DNA from: a virus
Direction: 5' to 3' (one strand)
IMG/VR virus record: IMGVR_UViG_3300046011_005173
Location: 1 to 31,567 of that record
Length of the DNA: 31,567 bases
Under the pieces are notes generated by a model. That model was not told the DNA's origin, ran no database searches, and was given only the letters and a program-made list of their open reading frames with translations. Every line of letters starts with the position of its first letter. Within the stretch, counting starts at the first letter, position 1. Below are positions 12,879-20,465 of this stretch, one piece after another. A program made the position numbers and the translations under genes.

Positions 12879-12955
12879 GCACCCGCAGAATCATTGGGTC
12901 AAAAGCGCATTTTTTAGTTTTATAAACAGATTTATCAACAGATTTTGGGGATAAG

Positions 12956-13207
12956 ATGCATCAAAGATGTCAACAATGTAGAGGCCAAAAATACGCAACA
13001 GGTTTAGGTGGTATGCGTAAAAAATGTTATGTATGCGGTGGCGTTGGCTATGTTGACTTGTCCGATTTAGAAGAGCATGATGAAAGTTATGTTGATGAAT
13101 CGGCAGACATTGATGATGAGCAAACAGAAATGGAAGAACAGGAAAGAGATGTTGAAGAAGTTTCTATGCCGCCTCAAAAAAAATCTAGAAACCGTCGTAG
13201 TGAGTAA
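12956..13207 (+). CDS. Small zinc-finger protein, 83 residues
   Basis: Residues 5-8 (CQQC) and 24-27 (CYVC) form two Cys pairs, each followed by a Gly turn (CRGQK, CGGVGYV), a zinc-ribbon like those of DnaJ-type and small phage zinc proteins. The C-terminal half is very acidic (EEHDESYVDESADIDDEQTEMEEQE) and ends in a basic cluster (KKSRNRRSE). GGGG lies about seven bases before the ATG. It precedes an XRE regulator and the small terminase, so it may regulate late genes, but the family is not functionally defined. Confidence 0.75.
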   Translation: MHQRCQQCRGQKYATGLGGMRKKCYVCGGVGYVDLSDLEEHDESYVDESADIDDEQTEMEEQERDVEEVSMPPQKKSRNRRSE

Positions 13208-13211
13208 TTGA

Positions 13212-13433
13212 GTGACTAGAGGTCAATTTATTGCTTACAAGCGTGAGCTTTGTGGTTATAAAAAAATTGAATTTAGTAAGTTGCTTGGCGTGGGAGATGA
13301 TACTTTACGCTCATGGGAGCGCGACAGATTTAAACCCGCAGGTATAAATTTAAGAAATCTTGTTAAATACTTAAAACTTAGTAATGATGATATAAAAACA
13401 TATTTTGAGTATGAATATGTCCCGACCATCTAG
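13212..13433 (+). CDS. XRE-type helix-turn-helix regulator, 73 residues
   Basis: A GTG start four bases after the upstream stop gives MTRGQFIAYKRELCGYKKIEFSKLLGVGDDTLRSWERDRFKPAGINLRNLVKYLKL. Residues about 18-52 are a typical XRE/HTH_3 fold: KKIEFSKLLGVGDDTLRSWE is the helix-turn-helix. There is no C-terminal oligomerisation domain. It overlaps the small terminase gene by 17-23 bases. Candidate sites are the repeats and palindrome at 12762-12878. It could govern the switch to late expression. Confidence 0.8.
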   Translation: MTRGQFIAYKRELCGYKKIEFSKLLGVGDDTLRSWERDRFKPAGINLRNLVKYLKLSNDDIKTYFEYEYVPTI

Positions 13434-13839
13434 TTATAATATAGAATTAGCCAAAATAATTTGCGAAAGAATCGCAACGCATACTATTGGCATTCAAGCA
13501 TTATGTAAAATGTACGATGATATGCCAGACCAGCAAACAATTAAACGTTGGCGACATACTATTCCAGAGTTTTGCGCTTTGTATGACCAAGCTAAACAAT
13601 TTCAAGCCCAACTATTAGTTGAAGAATGTGAAGATTTGATACCATTAGAAATTAAAACTTACTTTGATGACGCTGGGAATGAAAGATATGACCCTGTAAG
13701 TGCAACATTGCTTAAGGAAAAGGTCGCGCATAGACGCTGGATGGCCGCTAGACTCGCACCTAAAGTTTACGGCGACCGTCAAACCATTGAGCAGACAGTC
13801 ACAGTAAAACATGAAGATGCGTTAAAAGAGCTTGAATAA
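13417..13839 (+). CDS. terS: Terminase small subunit (Sf6/P22 type)
   Basis: 140 residues from the chosen ATG, the usual size for the Sf6-like small terminase. It opens MSRPSSYNIELAKIICERIA, a DNA-binding helical domain, with the signature MYDDMPDQQTIKRWRHTIPEF (about 37-57), then a long helix (YDQAKQFQAQLLVEECEDL) and a C-terminal KVAHRRWMAARLAPKVYGDR. It forms the ring that recognises the packaging site. ATGs at 13411 and 13417 are both in frame; GAG lies seven bases before 13417. It ends directly against a minus-strand block, and the large subunit gene begins 2.1 kb further on. Confidence 0.88.
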   Translation: MSRPSSYNIELAKIICERIATHTIGIQALCKMYDDMPDQQTIKRWRHTIPEFCALYDQAKQFQAQLLVEECEDLIPLEIKTYFDDAGNERYDPVSATLLKEKVAHRRWMAARLAPKVYGDRQTIEQTVTVKHEDALKELE

Positions 13840-14097
13840 TTAATCTATTTCATCAACAACATTAAGCATCTTTTTTAATTTATCATAAAAATAATCAGCA
13901 TCAGCATGACTTTCTATTTCTTCTAAATGAAAGAAAGTATTTGTGTGAGTCACGCCATCGATTGTTTTAATATATACAATAGTTTTTGTGTATTCTTTTG
14001 CAAATGACGGGGATGTTTCTTCATCAACATGAAAACTTACAATATGATTAGTGTTTAAAACTATAAAACCATTATCCATATATAATTCTATAAACAT
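13840..14097 (-). CDS. Unknown protein, 85 residues
   Basis: MFIELYMDNGFIVLNTNHIVSFHVDEE... alternating beta-like hydrophobics (TIVYIKTIDGVTHTNTFFHLEEI) and an acidic C-terminal helix. I do not recognise a family. Its ATG overlaps the stop of the next upstream gene as TAATG. It is the last gene of the minus-strand block, ending stop to stop with the small terminase gene without a gap. Confidence 0.6.
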   Translation of the reverse strand: MFIELYMDNGFIVLNTNHIVSFHVDEETSPSFAKEYTKTIVYIKTIDGVTHTNTFFHLEEIESHADADYFYDKLKKMLNVVDEID

Positions 14098-14366
14098 TAT
14101 TTTTGTAATCCTAAATCTTTAAGTTTTTGTGCAAATTCTTCAAAATTGTTTTTATTCAGCGTTTTAACAGAAAATGCAGATTCAAAATCTTTTAATATAA
14201 AATCACTTAATTTTTGATTTAACTCACCAATCATATTATTAAATGATTTTTCGTTCTCTTCTTTGTAATTATTAATCATAAATTTTATCTTATTTGTTAA
14301 TTCAGCTGGCTCATTTTCTAAATGATAATAGATCAACTCAAGCTCTTCTTTTGTGAATTCATTCAT
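14097..14366 (-). CDS. Unknown helical protein, 89 residues
   Basis: Starts [37 protein letters not shown], a pattern seen at the start of many small phage proteins of unknown role; the remainder is charged and helical. Two ATGs in a row are possible (14369 and 14366); the second has AGGGG six bases ahead and is preferred. It overlaps the end of the thymidine kinase gene, so it is coupled to it. Confidence 0.6.
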   Translation of the reverse strand: MNEFTKEELELIYYHLENEPAELTNKIKFMINNYKEENEKSFNNMIGELNQKLSDFILKDFESAFSVKTLNKNNFEEFAQKLKDLGLQK

Positions 14367-14908
14367 CATTTACCCCTAAAAAAATCCGCTCTACACACTG
14401 AAACATATGATTCTTCACGCCCAATTTTAACTTGCGCGCCTTCGTCTATGCGTTCGCCGTCTGCATCTATACGGATGTTCATCGTTGCCTTTTTGCTACA
14501 AGAGCAAGTTGTTTTAATTTCATTAATTTCATCAGCCCAAGCTAATAAATATTTACTGCCTTCAAATGGTTCGCCTTTGAAATCAGTGCGCAATCCATAG
14601 GCTTGAACTGGTATATCTGAAATATCTACGACACTTGCAAGAAATGTGACTTGTGCTTTTGTGAGAAACTGCGCTTCATCTACAAATACGCAACTTATGT
14701 CTCTAAGTAAACTTGCGTCAAATGTATCGGCATCCCACACCATCGCATCGCTAGAAAGGCCTATACGAGACTCTATTCTAGTTTTACCTACAACAGCAGG
14801 AATCAATAAAAGTGTCTTCATGCCCCGCTCTTGATAGTTATATGCTGATTGTAAAAGGGATGTCGTCTTGCCAGCATTCATCGCTGAATAGTAATAATAG
14901 AATTTCAT
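14366..14908 (-). CDS. tdk: Thymidine kinase
   Basis: 180 residues, close to bacterial type II thymidine kinase. The P-loop is SAMNAGKTT (8-16), the Walker B/substrate loop VDEAQFL (76-82), and the thymidine-binding segment [16 protein letters not shown] (103-118) is nearly the same as in E. coli. Zinc ligands Cys135 and Cys137 (TCSCSKKA) and Cys172 (SVCRAD) are present, but the fourth ligand, His in the E. coli CRKH, is Asp here. It phosphorylates thymidine to dTMP to feed phage DNA synthesis. GGAG lies four bases before the ATG. It is probably of bacterial origin and sits in a reverse-strand block between the terminase genes. Confidence 0.93.
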   Translation of the reverse strand: MKFYYYYSAMNAGKTTSLLQSAYNYQERGMKTLLLIPAVVGKTRIESRIGLSSDAMVWDADTFDASLLRDISCVFVDEAQFLTKAQVTFLASVVDISDIPVQAYGLRTDFKGEPFEGSKYLLAWADEINEIKTTCSCSKKATMNIRIDADGERIDEGAQVKIGREESYVSVCRADFFRGK

Positions 14909-14964
14909 ATTTCTCCATAAACATTTAACAAATTCTCATGTGTACAATTAACAGCGCATTTTAT

Positions 14965-14989
14965 ATAACCCAGTTGTGAGCTGGGTTAT
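14965..14989. other. 9-bp hairpin between the alpha-CTD-like and tdk genes
   Basis: ATAACCCAG (14965-14973) pairs perfectly with CTGGGTTAT (14981-14989) across a seven-base loop. It lies in the only sizeable gap (109 bases) of the minus-strand block. No T run follows on either strand, so an attenuator, RNA-processing or protein-binding role fits better than a simple terminator. Confidence 0.5.
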
Positions 14990-15017
14990 TCATGTGATTG
15001 TGTTGCTTAAACAATTA

Positions 15018-15572
15018 TCATTGCTTCCATCTACGAATTACATGACCATGCTTAGCAATTTCATCGGCTAATAAGTTGTAACTTTTCCTACCCAGGTTTG
15101 GGATTAGTTGTATAGCTCTCTTGTTGCCTGTTTTAAATGGAAAATTTACTATATCTTCAACTGTATGCAAGCCTTCGGCTAATAAACAATTCTTAGTTCT
15201 TACATTTAAATCTAAATCATCGATGTGTATGTATTTTACCTTCACAGGAAGCATTACATTAACAGCATTAAAAGCTTTAGATACTTCTTCTTTAAATTCT
15301 TGAAATTCTTTATATACATTGTGAACGCCTTCGCTATAACTATTTATTAATCTTTGATTATCTGAGATAAATTGCTCTATATTGCCTCTATCAAATTTAG
15401 ATAAACTGTTAACTCTAAGATGTAATTCGTTTACTTTTTGAGCTATAAGTTCAATTTTTTTAAAAAAATGATGATATTGGGCATCACGCTCATCTAAAGC
15501 TTTAGCTAAATCATCGTTTATTTTTTGTCTAATATCATTTAGAAACAGCTCATACATTTTATCTAATACCAT
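15018..15572 (-). CDS. Protein with RNA polymerase alpha C-terminal-like domain
   Basis: 184 residues. Residues 1-108 are helical and probably coiled-coil (DIRQKINDDLAKALDERDAQ, FQEFKEEVSKAFNAV). Residues 115-176 align with the C-terminal domain of the RNA polymerase alpha subunit: IDDLDLNVRTKNCLLAEGLH and IPNLGRKSYNLLADEIAKHG correspond to E. coli [20 protein letters not shown] and [20 protein letters not shown]. The main DNA-contact residues (E. coli R265, N268, C269, G296, K298, S299) are kept as R125, N128, C129, G161, K163 and S164; K271 and E302 are not. About five residues are inserted between the two blocks. GGGAG precedes the ATG by nine bases. A DNA-binding or polymerase-directed role is inferred; a helix-hairpin-helix protein of other purpose is the alternative. 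Confidence 0.75.
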   Translation of the reverse strand: MVLDKMYELFLNDIRQKINDDLAKALDERDAQYHHFFKKIELIAQKVNELHLRVNSLSKFDRGNIEQFISDNQRLINSYSEGVHNVYKEFQEFKEEVSKAFNAVNVMLPVKVKYIHIDDLDLNVRTKNCLLAEGLHTVEDIVNFPFKTGNKRAIQLIPNLGRKSYNLLADEIAKHGHVIRRWKQ

Positions 15573-15939
15573 TTACTTCTTCTCCCTTATATAACATTTC
15601 CATAGTTTTAGCTTGAGAGATGAAACCTCGTAAGCCTGGGGCTAAATTTTCTGTTATATGGGTGACAATAAAATCAATGTATTGTGGGAGTTCTTGGCCG
15701 TTGTAATAGGCTTTCAAATCATTTGCAGTAGCTTCTAATTGATTAACCTGTGCAACCATTTGGTCTAATAAATTCTTATTTTCCATTAGTTTATCCTTCA
15801 TTACTATATTTGCAAAACGCATGTTAAATCCTACGATGCCAAGTATATCACCAATTTTGCGAACGTCATCTATACTTTGACAGTCAAAAGCAATTTGACC
15901 AATTGTATAATCTTCACTAATATCAAGTTTTATTCCCAT
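15559..15939 (-). CDS. Unknown protein, 126 residues, first gene of the reverse block
   Basis: MGIKLDISEDYTIGQIAFDCQSIDDVRKIGDILGIVGF... with a predicted coiled-coil centre (MENKNLLDQMVAQVNQLEATANDL) and a helical end. I do not recognise a family. GAGGA lies seven to eight bases before the ATG. Its 3' end overlaps the alpha-CTD-like gene by 14 bases, so the two are coupled and may act together. Its start faces the large terminase start with only 11 bases between, so its promoter must lie inside the terminase gene. Confidence 0.6.
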   Translation of the reverse strand: MGIKLDISEDYTIGQIAFDCQSIDDVRKIGDILGIVGFNMRFANIVMKDKLMENKNLLDQMVAQVNQLEATANDLKAYYNGQELPQYIDFIVTHITENLAPGLRGFISQAKTMEMLYKGEEVNGIR

Positions 15940-15950
15940 AGCTATCCTCT

Positions 15951-17528
15951 ATGACTAAATTATCTGAACGTGAAAAATTAATTAGACAAAAATTGAAAGA
16001 TGATTTTCCGCATTTTGCTAACAAATGCCTTAAGATTCGCACAAAAGAAGGGCAGATTCTACCTTTCACACTTAATCGTGCGCAACTTTACATACACGCC
16101 AAGCTTGAAGAACAAAGAGCGATGACTGGTAAGGTGCGCGCATTGATATTGAAGGGCAGGCAACAAGGGTGTTCTACTTATGTTGGCGCAAGATATTACC
16201 ATCAAGTTATACATCGCTTTGGTACACAAGCATTCATTTTGACTCACGCCTTAGATGCAACTAACAACCTTTACAAAATGGCGCAACGATATTATGAAAA
16301 TACACCAGAATTACTTAAACCGTCCGTTACCACATCAAATGCAAAAGAACTTATTTTTGGGAAACTCGACAGCGGATACAAATTGGGTACTGCCGAAAAT
16401 CAAAGTGTCGGTCGCTCGGCGACAATCCAACTTCTACATGGTTCTGAAGTTGCATTTTGGAACCATGCCAGCGAACACGCCAAAGGTATCTTTCAAGCAG
16501 TTCCTAACGCGGCAAATACGGAAATTGTGCTTGAGTCTACAGCAAATGGGGTAGGGAATTTTTTTCATCAACAATGGCAAAAAGCAGAGGCTGGCGAATC
16601 GGAATACATTGCAATCTTTGTGCCGTGGTTTTGGCAAGACGAATATCAAGTAACACCTCATCACGGGTTTACATTGACAGTTGACGAAGAAGAATTGATG
16701 CGTCAATATAGATTGACATTAAATCAAATTGCTTGGCGCAGAAACAAGATAGCAGAATTTAGTGTTAATGGCACTGATGGCATTAAATCATTTATGCAAG
16801 AGTATCCTTGCAATAGCGCTGAGGCATTTCAACTTACTGGTGAAGATAGTTATGTCGCTAATGAGCTTGTCTTGCGTGCTCGCAAAACAATCCAAGTGGA
16901 CGATTACGGGCATCTTGTTGTCGGTGTTGACCCTGCTCGCTTTGGCGCTGATAGATCAGCAATTATCAGACGCAAAGGACGTAAGGCGTATGGTCTTGAG
17001 ACTTATGTCAAAAAGGACACAATGGAGCTTGTCGGAATCGTCAATCAGATTATCGTCAACGAGCAACCTGCCAAAGTTTTTGTAGATGTTGGCGGTCTTG
17101 GCGCAGGAGTTGTAGACAGACTGAAGGAATTAGGGCATGGGCATATCGTCGTCGGCATTAATGCTGGCTCAACACCGCTTGATGGTCGTAAATACAGTAA
17201 TAAGCGGTCTGAAATGTGGGGCGAACTTAAATCCTGGCTTGAAGATGAGCCTTGTCAAATACCTGACTCTGATGAACTCCATTCTGACATTTGCGGAACA
17301 CGTTACCGCATTGATAGCAATTCCAGATTAGTCATGGAAAAGAAAGATGAAATGAAAAAAAGAGGCATTCGTTCGAGCGACACAGCAGATAGTTTATGTC
17401 TCACATTTGCGTTGCCAATTTCTCAAATAACAAATAGTAGCAAAACAAGCCAAACTGCTGGTAAGATTATGGGTAAACAAAGAACGTTGCTCAACGCTAA
17501 GGGACAGCTTTATGGTAACAGTAGCTAA
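15951..17528 (+). CDS. terL: Terminase large subunit
   Basis: 525 residues with both domains. ATPase: Walker A-like KGRQQGCST (68-76), Walker B region LLHGSEVAFW (161-170, Glu166) and coupling motif ESTANG (195-200). Nuclease: VGVDPARFGADRS (324-336, Asp327), VFVDVGGLGAG (377-386, Asp379) and SSDTADSLCL (475-484, Asp477/Asp480), the RNase H-like metal site. It translocates DNA into the procapsid and cuts it. The ATG has no visible Shine-Dalgarno sequence and is only 11 bases from a divergent start codon, which is unusual for a major late gene. A TATAAT at 15906-15911 lies upstream without a good -35 box. Confidence 0.93.
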   Translation: MTKLSEREKLIRQKLKDDFPHFANKCLKIRTKEGQILPFTLNRAQLYIHAKLEEQRAMTGKVRALILKGRQQGCSTYVGARYYHQVIHRFGTQAFILTHALDATNNLYKMAQRYYENTPELLKPSVTTSNAKELIFGKLDSGYKLGTAENQSVGRSATIQLLHGSEVAFWNHASEHAKGIFQAVPNAANTEIVLESTANGVGNFFHQQWQKAEAGESEYIAIFVPWFWQDEYQVTPHHGFTLTVDEEELMRQYRLTLNQIAWRRNKIAEFSVNGTDGIKSFMQEYPCNSAEAFQLTGEDSYVANELVLRARKTIQVDDYGHLVVGVDPARFGADRSAIIRRKGRKAYGLETYVKKDTMELVGIVNQIIVNEQPAKVFVDVGGLGAGVVDRLKELGHGHIVVGINAGSTPLDGRKYSNKRSEMWGELKSWLEDEPCQIPDSDELHSDICGTRYRIDSNSRLVMEKKDEMKKRGIRSSDTADSLCLTFALPISQITNSSKTSQTAGKIMGKQRTLLNAKGQLYGNSS

Positions 17529-19665
17529 AAGTGCATCAGATAAACTAGCACGCATTAAAGAAGATGTTTCTACGTCTTATAAATATTTTCAAGATAACTA
17601 TAAAAGATTTCACGAGTTTCGAAAATATATTTTTAAAGAATCTATAACTGAGCAGCAAAAAGCAGCTATGATGCAGTTGCATCGTCCTGTGCTTGAGTTT
17701 AATATTTTGGAAGCTTACATATCACGTCTTCTCGGTGAATTCGCACAACAAGAGCCAAGTATTTGTGTGACCCCCGCTGAAGGCGTCCCTATACCTTATG
17801 AAGTTTTAAATGTGGTAGAAGGGCATATTAGACACATCCTTCATCAAGCTGATAAAGATTCTTTCAGTTATGAGATTTATAAAGACTTATTATCTGGTGG
17901 TTATTCAGTGGCTAAGGTTTGGACTGACTATTCAAGCCCTATGAGCTTCAATCAACAAATTTATTTATCACGAGTTTTCGACCCAACCTTATGCGGATTT
18001 GATCCAGCAGCGCGTGCGTCACATAAGGGTGATGGCCAATATTGCTTTGAAGTTTTTCCTATGGATGTAAAAGATTTTGAACGCGACTACCCCGATGTAG
18101 AACTTAAAGGAATAAATTATGAAAGGGACTTCGAGGGGTTTAATTGGTCATATAAAGATGCCATGGGCAAAAAACTTATTCTTGTTGTCGACTATTTCGA
18201 GAAAAAGAAAAGACGTACTCGCATTGTAAGACTTGCTGATGGTCGAGTTATGACAGTCAAAGATTATGAGCGAATGCAAGCATATTGGGAAGAAATGAAT
18301 TTTATTGAGCAGCTGCCAATTGTAATGGGCAAGCCGCGTTGGACAGAGCTTGAAACAGTTTGCCGATATCGTTTGATTGAAAACCAAGTGCTCGAATATG
18401 AAGAAACAGATTATACTTTTTTGCCCTATGTTTTTGTTGATGGCAATTCAATCAATTTGACTCAAGGTACATCGAATACAACTTACCAGATGACGCGCCC
18501 TTACGTTTATCACGCCAAAGGTATTCAAGATCTCAAAAACTTCGCAGGTATTAGTTTAGCAAACTACTTAGAAAACCAAATACAATCTAAGTTTATTGTG
18601 ATGAAAGAGGCTATTCCCCAGGAAGACGACTATATTGAGGCGCTAACGGACATTCAAAAAGCCAACACAATTGTAGTGAATGCTTTCTATGAAAATGATC
18701 CTAACAAAGCAATTCCGCAACCTATTCGTGAAGTGGTTAATCAAGGTGCGCCGCCTGAAATTATGGGTGCATTCCAAGTTACTGACCCAACCACACAAAC
18801 TATCTTGGGTTCTTATGCTTCTAATCTCGGCCGAGACGACACAAGATTGTCTGGAAAAGCTGTTATCGAAACAGCCTCCCAAGGAAACTCTGCGGCAATG
18901 CCTTACATTGTCGGTTACTTACAAGGCTTAACTCAAATTGGAAATATCATTGTAGATTTGATGCCTAAATATTTAGTGGGTAAACGCACTATCCCTGTGA
19001 TTGATAGCAACGGCGAACAGTCTTATCAAGAAATTAATATGGAAGGCAAACCAGTGCTTGATTACAAAGACCGTGCTGTCAAAGTCAACATTGATGCAGG
19101 CGTAAACTTCCAAATACAAAAAAATAAAGCGCTTGAGCAAATAGTTGGACTCATGCAAGCAAGCCCTCAGTTTGGCCAGTTTATGAATAGTCCTCAGGGC
19201 CTTAAAATCTTAGTATCTAACCTAACCATTTATGGCGCGGATAGATTACAAGAATCAATCGACCCATATTTACAAGAGCAAGCTCAGCAGCAACAACAGG
19301 CCATGCAAATGCAACAACAAGCGATGATGCAGAACCCGCAAATGATTCGTGCGCAAGCTGAAATGATTAAAGCTCAATCTGATGTACAACAAAATCAAAT
19401 TGAAAATCAGTTTGAATTGGCTCGCTTAGCTACAGAAAAAGAATTAGCTGATGCAAAAATACTTGAAGCCGAAGCAAAAATATCGCAAGCTCAAATTGAT
19501 AGTGCTGTGCGTTTGGAAGAGTCACAGACCAGCCTTGAAGTACATGCGCTGGAGTCAGCGGCAAAACTAGCTGAAGTGCAACAACGCGCTCAGGCGCATC
19601 AAATAGATATACAAAAAGGCATGAAAGAGTTAGTCGGAGAGCAAAGTGCACAGTCTTCTGAATAA
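17512..19665 (+). CDS. Portal protein (P22 gp1-like)
   Basis: 717 residues, near the 725 of P22 gp1. The N-terminal part fits the P22 portal family: SYKYFQDNYKRFHEFRKYIFK, RPVLEFNILEAYISRLLGEFAQQEPSI and CGFDPAARASHKGDGQYCFEVFP. The central region has NYLENQIQSKFIVMKEAIPQEDDY. The last 150 residues are helical and Gln-rich (AQQQQQAMQMQQQAMM, then long coiled-coil repeats), as in the portal barrel. It forms the dodecameric vertex ring through which DNA enters and leaves. GGGA is seven bases before the ATG. The start overlaps the terminase end by 17 bases, so translation is coupled. Confidence 0.92.
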   Translation: MVTVAKSASDKLARIKEDVSTSYKYFQDNYKRFHEFRKYIFKESITEQQKAAMMQLHRPVLEFNILEAYISRLLGEFAQQEPSICVTPAEGVPIPYEVLNVVEGHIRHILHQADKDSFSYEIYKDLLSGGYSVAKVWTDYSSPMSFNQQIYLSRVFDPTLCGFDPAARASHKGDGQYCFEVFPMDVKDFERDYPDVELKGINYERDFEGFNWSYKDAMGKKLILVVDYFEKKKRRTRIVRLADGRVMTVKDYERMQAYWEEMNFIEQLPIVMGKPRWTELETVCRYRLIENQVLEYEETDYTFLPYVFVDGNSINLTQGTSNTTYQMTRPYVYHAKGIQDLKNFAGISLANYLENQIQSKFIVMKEAIPQEDDYIEALTDIQKANTIVVNAFYENDPNKAIPQPIREVVNQGAPPEIMGAFQVTDPTTQTILGSYASNLGRDDTRLSGKAVIETASQGNSAAMPYIVGYLQGLTQIGNIIVDLMPKYLVGKRTIPVIDSNGEQSYQEINMEGKPVLDYKDRAVKVNIDAGVNFQIQKNKALEQIVGLMQASPQFGQFMNSPQGLKILVSNLTIYGADRLQESIDPYLQEQAQQQQQAMQMQQQAMMQNPQMIRAQAEMIKAQSDVQQNQIENQFELARLATEKELADAKILEAEAKISQAQIDSAVRLEESQTSLEVHALESAAKLAEVQQRAQAHQIDIQKGMKELVGEQSAQSSE

Positions 19666-20005
19666 AATACTCCAGGGTATGTATGGTTATGGGGTAAATC
19701 CAATTGTTCCTGAAAGAGGTTTTCCTGGAATGGTTAAGCCTGGAAATATTGATATTTATAATCGCCCTTTAGTAAAAAACCCAAAAGGTGGCACGAGCAC
19801 TGCTTATTCTATGGGTGTTAATTTAGATGGTAATGAATATTTGATACCTAGAGTAACTGATGACGGTAAAATATTATCAGAAAGAGAAGCTGTAGCGCAT
19901 TTTAAAAAAACTGGAAAGCATTTTGGGATATTTGAAAGCCCAGAAGCATCAACGCAGCATGCCAAGTACTTACACAATCAACAAAAATCTTTTTATAACC
20001 TATAA
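19646..20005 (+). CDS. Small virion-associated protein, 119 residues
   Basis: Residues about 30-118 (GNIDIYNRPLVKNPKGGTSTAYSMGVN..., YLIPRVTDDGKILSEREAVAHFKKTGKHFGIF, ASTQHAKYLHNQQKSFY) form a recurrent phage domain usually found inside large ejection or transglycosylase proteins; here it stands alone. The GTG at 19646 is chosen because GGAG lies six bases upstream, inside the portal gene; an ATG at 19679 has no well-spaced site. Function is unknown, but location between portal and scaffold suggests a virion component. Confidence 0.65.
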   Translation: MHSLLNKILQGMYGYGVNPIVPERGFPGMVKPGNIDIYNRPLVKNPKGGTSTAYSMGVNLDGNEYLIPRVTDDGKILSEREAVAHFKKTGKHFGIFESPEASTQHAKYLHNQQKSFYNL

Positions 20006-20014
20006 GGACATAAA

Positions 20015-20188
20015 ATGAGCAAATATAAAATCACTGAACACCATATTACACAGCCTGGCGGCGTAGAAAAAATGAAACGCGATGGTTACACTCGAAGTGA
20101 AATTATGCAAACCATGTATAAAGTTACAAGCGGCGCATCTAAGGACGAAAGAAACAAAATTGTTTCTGACTTGTTCAGGAAAGATTGA
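20015..20188 (+). CDS. Small protein, 57 residues
   Basis: MSKYKITEHHITQPGGVEKMKRDGYTRSEIM..., basic, with a GYTRSEIMQTMYKVTSG segment that may be a short helix-turn-helix-like fold. AAGGA lies six bases before the ATG, and the stop overlaps the next start as TGATG. The tight packing supports it as a real late gene; the role is unknown. Confidence 0.7.
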   Translation: MSKYKITEHHITQPGGVEKMKRDGYTRSEIMQTMYKVTSGASKDERNKIVSDLFRKD

Positions 20189-20463
20189 TGAAGACGTTGC
20201 TTAAAGATGACAGCGGAAGCGATATAGTTTTGCCGCGCGTAACAGACGTGCAGCCTGTTGCTAACTGGTGGATATGGAAACCAAATGGCATGTTTGAGCG
20301 CGCTATAGCGCTTGTAATATTTGATTATTTTGAGCCTGAAATGGAAGTCATTGAGCAATCTACCGCCCTAATGGGTGTTTCTGATTTAGGCTTGGCATCA
20401 ATGGTTGAAATTTTAAGCGAAGAGCGTAATTATATATATTCTGAAACTTACCCTGGAAGCTAA
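20188..20463 (+). CDS. Unknown late protein, 91 residues
   Basis: MKTLLKDDSGSDIVLPRVTDVQPVANWWIWKPNGMFERAIALVIFDYFEPE..., an acidic protein with an aromatic-rich centre and no membrane segment long enough to be convincing. The ATG at 20188 overlaps the upstream stop; an in-frame TTG at 20185 is less likely. I recognise no family. It lies in the portal-to-scaffold group of small genes. Confidence 0.6.
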   Translation: MKTLLKDDSGSDIVLPRVTDVQPVANWWIWKPNGMFERAIALVIFDYFEPEMEVIEQSTALMGVSDLGLASMVEILSEERNYIYSETYPGS

Positions 20464-20465
20464 TC

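Noticed and set aside
14909-15017. Short minus-strand frames in the gap between the alpha-CTD-like and tdk genes.
   Set aside because: All are at most ten codons without ribosome sites; only the hairpin stands out.
15877-15911. Possible terL promoter: TTGACA (15877-15882) and TATAAT (15906-15911).
   Set aside because: The spacer would be 23 bases, too long for sigma70; no better -35 lies at 16-18 bases.
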